From: Aquihabitans sp. G128
GTDB lineage: Bacteria; Actinomycetota; Acidimicrobiia; Acidimicrobiales; Iamiaceae
DNA length: 64,000 nucleotides
Direction: 5' to 3'
Assembly (NCBI RefSeq): GCF_019048865.1
Contig: NZ_CP077604.1
Span: 1,922,001-1,986,000, forward strand
In this document: positions 60,497 to 64,000 of the stretch, piece after piece
Layout: every line of letters begins with the position of its first letter
How positions within the stretch are numbered: position 1 is the stretch's first letter
Translations under genes and position numbers: made by a program
The notes under the pieces: generated by a model
Seen by the model: only the letters and a program-made list of their open reading frames with translations
Database searches by the model: none
What the model was told of the DNA's origin: nothing

Positions 60497-61345
60497 ATGG
60501 ACCTCGGCCTGACCCTCTTCCTCACCGACACGAGCATCACGCCGGTCGAGCTGGCCCGGGAGGCCGAGGACCGGGGCTACACGTCGCTCTGGGTGCCCGA
60601 GCACACCCACATCCCCACCAGCCGCCGCACCCCCGCCCCCATGGGCGAGCCCATCGCCTACGAGTACCTCCACTCGCTCGACCCGTTCGTGGCCATGGCC
60701 CAGATCACCGCCGTCACCCAGGAGCTCCGGGTGGGCACCGGGATCGCCCTGCTCGCCGAGCGCGACCCGATCGTCACCGCCAAGGAGGTAGCCACCCTCG
60801 ACCACCTGTCCGACGGGCGGCTCAGCCTGGGCATCGGCTACGGGTGGAACATCGAGGAGCTCGAGAACCACGGCGGTTCCAAGAAGACCCGGCGCGCCGT
60901 GGTGCGCGAGCGGGTGCTCGCCATGCAGGCCCTGTGGGGCGAGGAACGGGCCGAGTTCCACGGCGAGCACGTGCACCTCGATGAGGCGTGGGCCTGGCCC
61001 AAGCCGAAGCAGCAGGTCCGCGGTCGCACCGGGGTCCCGGTGCTGGTCGGCGGCGCCCCCGGCCCGATCCTCTTCGAGCACATCGCCGAGTTCGCCGACG
61101 GCTGGATCCCGGTGGGCGGCGCCGGCGTCGCCGCCGCCATGGAGGAGCTGCACGCCGCGGCCCGCAAGGTCGACCGGGACCCCGCCGAGCTCACCGTGAT
61201 CCCGTTCGGCACCCTCCCGGACCAGGGCAAGCTCGACCACTACGAGTCGCTCGGCATCACCGAGACCGTGCTGCGCCTGCCGGCTGCGGGTCGCGACGAG
61301 GTCCTCCGCGCCCTCGACTCGTTCGAGCCGTTCCTCACCCGCTGA
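60497..61345 (+). CDS. F420-dependent LLM-class oxidoreductase
   Basis: Luciferase-like TIM-barrel oxidoreductase of 282 residues: LAREAEDRGYTSLWVPEHTHIP, LHSLDPFVAMAQITAVTQELRVGTGIALLAERDPIVTAKEVATLDHLSDGRLSLGIGYGWNIEE, VPVLVGGAPGPILFEHIAEFADGWIPVGG. These segments match the F420-binding branch (TIGR03619 type). The substrate is unknown; members oxidise alcohols or reduce activated double bonds. TAGCGT lies 8 nt before the ATG at 60497, so the message is leaderless, with the class A operator overlapping the -10 region. Confidence 0.86.
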   Translation: MDLGLTLFLTDTSITPVELAREAEDRGYTSLWVPEHTHIPTSRRTPAPMGEPIAYEYLHSLDPFVAMAQITAVTQELRVGTGIALLAERDPIVTAKEVATLDHLSDGRLSLGIGYGWNIEELENHGGSKKTRRAVVRERVLAMQALWGEERAEFHGEHVHLDEAWAWPKPKQQVRGRTGVPVLVGGAPGPILFEHIAEFADGWIPVGGAGVAAAMEELHAAARKVDRDPAELTVIPFGTLPDQGKLDHYESLGITETVLRLPAAGRDEVLRALDSFEPFLTR

Positions 61346-61385
61346 TCGAGCCGTCGGGCGCTCGAGCGTCAGCGGTCGGGCGCGC

Positions 61386-61904
61386 TCAGCCGTCGGGGCC
61401 GAGGTGGACGACCGGGCTGCCGACCGCGATGGTCCCCGCCACCTCGACGCTGGCGTTCCAGCCGCCGTGGCCGCGCATGGCGTTGTAGCCCCCGGGCCCG
61501 AGGGCCTCCTCCATCCGCGAGCAGGGGTCGCACGGCGAGGTGAGGGCCAGCACGACGTCGCCGACCCGGATGCGGCGCCCCTTCAGCGCCAGCAGGTTGA
61601 TGCCCGAGACCACCACGTTCCGACGCAGGACGGCCGGGTCGAGCGCATCGACGCCGGCGAGCGCGGCGATGACGGGCAGGTGCTCGGCCTGGATGAGGGT
61701 GACCTGGCGGCGGTGCCGGCCGCCGGCACGTGGCGTCCACCGGTCGCCCACCAAGCCCCGACCCACCTCGGCCGCCACCTCGTCGACGACGACCACCGGC
61801 TCGCGCCGAGCGGGGCGCAGGCCGATCCACTCGACCCGCCCGTCCCGCGGGAACGTCCCCAGCAGGCGGCCGAGGCGGGAGTCGGGGTCGGGAGCCGTCG
61901 GCAC
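61386..61904 (-). CDS. MOSC-domain protein
   Basis: Small sulfur-carrier protein of 172 residues related to the C-terminal domain of molybdenum cofactor sulfurase. The MOSC marks are GRLVEWIGL-like start (VEWIGLRPARREP), RHRRQVTLIQAEHLPVIAA, RRNVVVSGINLLAL, and the conserved SPCDPCSRMEEALG with its Cys pair. A role in delivering sulfur to metal centres, or in YiiM-like detoxification, is likely. The GTG at 61904 lies 6 nt after TACCGT, a leaderless start. Confidence 0.83.
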   Translation of the reverse strand: MPTAPDPDSRLGRLLGTFPRDGRVEWIGLRPARREPVVVVDEVAAEVGRGLVGDRWTPRAGGRHRRQVTLIQAEHLPVIAALAGVDALDPAVLRRNVVVSGINLLALKGRRIRVGDVVLALTSPCDPCSRMEEALGPGGYNAMRGHGGWNASVEVAGTIAVGSPVVHLGPDG

Positions 61905-61991
61905 CCGGCCACGGTAGGCGCCACCGCCCGACCGTCCGCCCGCCCCACCCCGGCGACCAACCAATTCTGCGACCAAAGCAACCCCCACCCG

Positions 61992-62038
61992 TTCTGGTCG
62001 CGAACCCCGTCGACCCCGGACCCGCACCGCGACCAGAG
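61992..62038. terminator. Inverted repeat behind the DUF4190 gene
   Basis: TCTGGTCGCG (from 61993) and CGCGACCAGA (to 62037) form a 10-bp stem with a loop of about 25 nt. It is placed to end leftward transcription from the DUF4190 gene. GGTCGC is also the inner arm of the 46-nt repeats. Confidence 0.5.
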
Positions 62039-62070
62039 CCCGAACGCCGCGTTCAGGTCGCCGACGACGC

Positions 62071-62580
62071 TCAGCTGGAGGTGTCGGGCGAGAAGGCGAA
62101 GAAGGCGAAGAACACCACCAGGGCGAGCACGCTCAGGGCCAGCAGCGCGGTGGCGACGATGCCGCAGATGCGTCCGGTCTGCACCGACCCGCGGTTGCTG
62201 TAGGCGCTCGGGTTGGCGTCGATCTCCTTGATCGCCGTGTTGCCCATGATCCAGGCCACCGGCCCGAGGAAGATCCCGACGCCGCAGATGAACGTGAAGA
62301 CCAGGCTGCAGATGCCGAGCACGAGGATCGTGGTGCCCTGCGGGTGCTCGCGCCCGTAGGTGTAGCTGCCGTAGCCGTACTGCGGCTGGGGCCCGTAGCC
62401 GTAGCCCGGCTGCTGCCCGTAGGTGGGCGGCCCGTAGCTCGGCGGCGGCCCGTAGCCAGCCGGCTGGCCGGCGGTGGGCGGCGGCCCGTAGGCGGGCGGC
62501 GGCTCGGCGCCGGGCTGGCCGGTGCCGCCCGGCTGCTCACCGGCCGGAGGCCACTCGCCTCCTGGTGGGACGTCGCTCAT
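62071..62580 (-). CDS. DUF4190-type proline/tyrosine-rich membrane protein
   Basis: A 169-residue protein with a cytoplasmic, low-complexity N-terminal half made of Pro, Gly, Tyr and Gln repeats (YGPPPSYGPPTYGQQ pattern) and two membrane helices (TTILVLGICSLVFTFICGVGIFLGP and GIVATALLALSVLALVVFFAFFAF) with a short loop between them. The two-helix part is the DUF4190 pattern, common in actinobacteria, function unknown. The ATG is at 62580; the upstream GGCGAG is weak. Confidence 0.78.
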   Translation of the reverse strand: MSDVPPGGEWPPAGEQPGGTGQPGAEPPPAYGPPPTAGQPAGYGPPPSYGPPTYGQQPGYGYGPQPQYGYGSYTYGREHPQGTTILVLGICSLVFTFICGVGIFLGPVAWIMGNTAIKEIDANPSAYSNRGSVQTGRICGIVATALLALSVLALVVFFAFFAFSPDTSS

Positions 62581-62709
62581 GTCCGTGCTCCCTGGGTCGC
62601 CTGGCGCCAGCGTAGGCACGTGGGCCGGATGGCCCGGTCTGTCATCCGATCGTGTGGGCAGATCCGTACCCCGTCCGACCCCGAAGCTCCTCGAAGGCCA
62701 CCAGGAACC

Positions 62710-63963
62710 GTGCGCATCGCCATCATCGGATCGGGCATCTCCGGTCTCACCGCCGCCCACCGGCTGCACCCCAGGCACGAGGTGACGGTCTACGAGGCCG
62801 ACCGGCGCATCGGGGGCCACGCCAACACGGTGCGGGCGTCGCTCGACGACGGCGAGTTCGACGTCGACACCGGGTTCATCGTCTACAACCACCGCAACTA
62901 CCCCGTCTTCACCCGGCTGCTGGTCGAGCTCGGCGTCGAGACCCAGCCGAGCGACATGTCCCTGGCCGTGCGCGACGAGCGCAACGACCTCGAGTGGGGC
63001 ACCAACCTCTCCCGCCTCTTCTCGCAGCGACGGAACCTGGCCAGCCCGGCCTTCGTGTCGATGATCGGCGAGGTGCTCCGCTGGAACCGGCTGGGCCAGC
63101 GGGTGCTGGCCGGCAAGGTCGACGTCGACGAGCTCACCCCGGTCGGCGACGTGCTGGCCCGACGGCACTTCTCCCAGCGCTTCTTCGACTGGTACCTGAT
63201 CCCCCTCGCCGCCGCGATCTGGTCGGCCGACCCGGTCACCGTCGACCGCTTCCCGATCGCCACGTTCTGCCGCTTCCTCGACAACCACGGGATGCTGTCG
63301 CTGGGCGAGCGACCGGAGTGGCGCACCGTCACCGGCGGCTCCCAGCGCTACGTGGCCGCCCTCACGGCCCCCTTCGCCGAGCGCATCCGCACCAGCACGC
63401 CGGTCACCGCGGTGGAGCGCCACGCCGACGGGATCGACGTGCGCACCGCCGCCGACCCGGGCGGCACGACGTTCGACCGGGTGGTGCTGGCCACGCACTC
63501 GGACCAGGCGCTGCGCCTGCTGTCGGACGCCGACCCCGCCGAGAAGGAGGTGGCCGGTGCGGTGCGCTACCAGCACAACGTGGCGACGCTGCACACCGAC
63601 CGCTCGATGCTCCCCCGCAACGAGCGGACGTGGGCCAGCTGGAACGTGCAGGTCCTGCCCGGCGAGCAGCGTCGGGTGGCGATGACGTACCACATGAACC
63701 GGCTGCAGTCGCTCGAGAGCCGCCACCAGATCTGCGTCACGCTCAACCGCCACGAGGACATCGACCCGGCCACCGTGATCGACCGGATCGACTACGAGCA
63801 CCCCGTCTTCGACGCCGGCGCCATCGCCGCGCAACGGCGGCGCGACGAGCTCCAGGGCCGGGGCGGCCTCTTCTGGGCCGGCGCCTGGTGGGGCTACGGC
63901 TTCCACGAGGACGGTGCCCGGTCGGGGGCCGAGGTGGCCCACGCCATCGAGGCCGGCGCGTGA
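62710..63963 (+). CDS. FAD-dependent amine-oxidase-like flavoprotein (CFA-operon type)
   Basis: Flavin oxidoreductase of 417 residues. The dinucleotide-binding motif is at the very start (VRIAIIGSGISGLTAAHRLH), with VYEADRRIGGHANTV, DVDTGFIVYN, VTGGSQRYVAAL, VVLATHSDQALRLL and the C-terminal FWAGAWWGYGFHEDGARSG. This pattern is that of the flavoprotein usually coded before a DUF1365 gene and a cyclopropane-fatty-acyl-phospholipid synthase. It probably takes part in membrane-lipid modification. The GTG at 62710 has CAGGA 4 nt upstream. The next gene overlaps its stop (GTGA). Confidence 0.85.
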   Translation: MRIAIIGSGISGLTAAHRLHPRHEVTVYEADRRIGGHANTVRASLDDGEFDVDTGFIVYNHRNYPVFTRLLVELGVETQPSDMSLAVRDERNDLEWGTNLSRLFSQRRNLASPAFVSMIGEVLRWNRLGQRVLAGKVDVDELTPVGDVLARRHFSQRFFDWYLIPLAAAIWSADPVTVDRFPIATFCRFLDNHGMLSLGERPEWRTVTGGSQRYVAALTAPFAERIRTSTPVTAVERHADGIDVRTAADPGGTTFDRVVLATHSDQALRLLSDADPAEKEVAGAVRYQHNVATLHTDRSMLPRNERTWASWNVQVLPGEQRRVAMTYHMNRLQSLESRHQICVTLNRHEDIDPATVIDRIDYEHPVFDAGAIAAQRRRDELQGRGGLFWAGAWWGYGFHEDGARSGAEVAHAIEAGA

Positions 63964-64000
63964 CCGACCTGGCTGCCGCCCCCGGGGCTGCGGCACCGGC
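63960..64000 (+). CDS. Start of a downstream gene (partial), DUF1365 type expected
   Basis: A GTG overlapping the flavoprotein stop (GTGA at 63960-63963) opens a frame of 13 full codons (VTDLAAAPGAAAP) before the window ends. Too little is present to identify it. A DUF1365 protein would be expected from the usual gene order; this is inference. Confidence 0.4.
   Translation, partial: MTDLAAAPGAAAP

Overview
The window reads as chromosome of a very GC-rich actinobacterium. GTG starts are common, and many genes have a TAnnnT -10 element only 6-8 nt before the start codon (leaderless transcripts). F420-type LLM enzymes are present. The gene set (CYP142/FadE/FadD types, CaiB, DUF4012, a LivH-LivM fusion, a Wzx/Wzy locus) suggests an environmental member of class Acidimicrobiia or a relative. 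That placement is inference. I saw no rRNA, tRNA, insertion sequence, phage module or CRISPR array.

Layout. 1-18071 is mostly lipid or steroid-side-chain catabolism: a fused branched-chain-type ABC permease (cut by the left edge) with its lipoprotein receptor, a FadE27/FadE26-like acyl-CoA dehydrogenase pair, an alpha/beta hydrolase, a CYP142-like P450, a crotonase, a FadD19-like acyl-CoA synthetase, an amidohydrolase, a CaiB-type protein and an OYE-type flavoenzyme, with two AlkB-type dioxygenases interspersed. 18092-26277 holds envelope genes: a DUF3152 metalloprotease-like protein, an LPRTG protein, DUF4012, a sugar-phosphate transferase, two GT4 enzymes and an acyltransferase. 29280-35751 is a compact Wzx/Wzy/Wzz-kinase polysaccharide operon. 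37798-40367 carries a repeat array and a FadE34-like double acyl-CoA dehydrogenase under two kinds of operator. 40498-50296 is mixed metabolism plus a cell-wall amidase and a thiolase. 50446-52227 is an ECF sigma factor with a membrane-anchored neocarzinostatin-fold protein. 52235-57588 is a second polysaccharide operon: a processive GT2 synthase, an HlyD-type partner and a GH81 endo-1,3-beta-glucanase, which together suggest a beta-1,3-glucan (curdlan-like) product. 57648-64000 returns to oxidoreductases (a Hsd4A-like SDR, an F420 LLM enzyme), a MOSC protein and the start of a cyclopropane-fatty-acid-type operon.

Regulation is the most striking thread. A 15-19 bp palindrome, core CTGAC-N5-GTCAG, occurs at least nine times, almost always within about 60 nt of the start of a catabolic gene. 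A second palindrome, core GAACnnGTTC, matches the mycobacterial KstR consensus TnnAACnnGTTnnA at two of four places and sits beside the first type before the FadE26-like and FadE34-like genes. No regulator gene for either is in the window. A LexA-type box precedes one AlkB gene.

Sequence quality matters here. Several conserved genes are interrupted by one-base frameshifts. All four C7/G7 runs I found in coding sequence sit at such a break, and removing one base restores the expected protein or stop. These genes are probably intact in the organism, and the breaks are probably sequencing errors.
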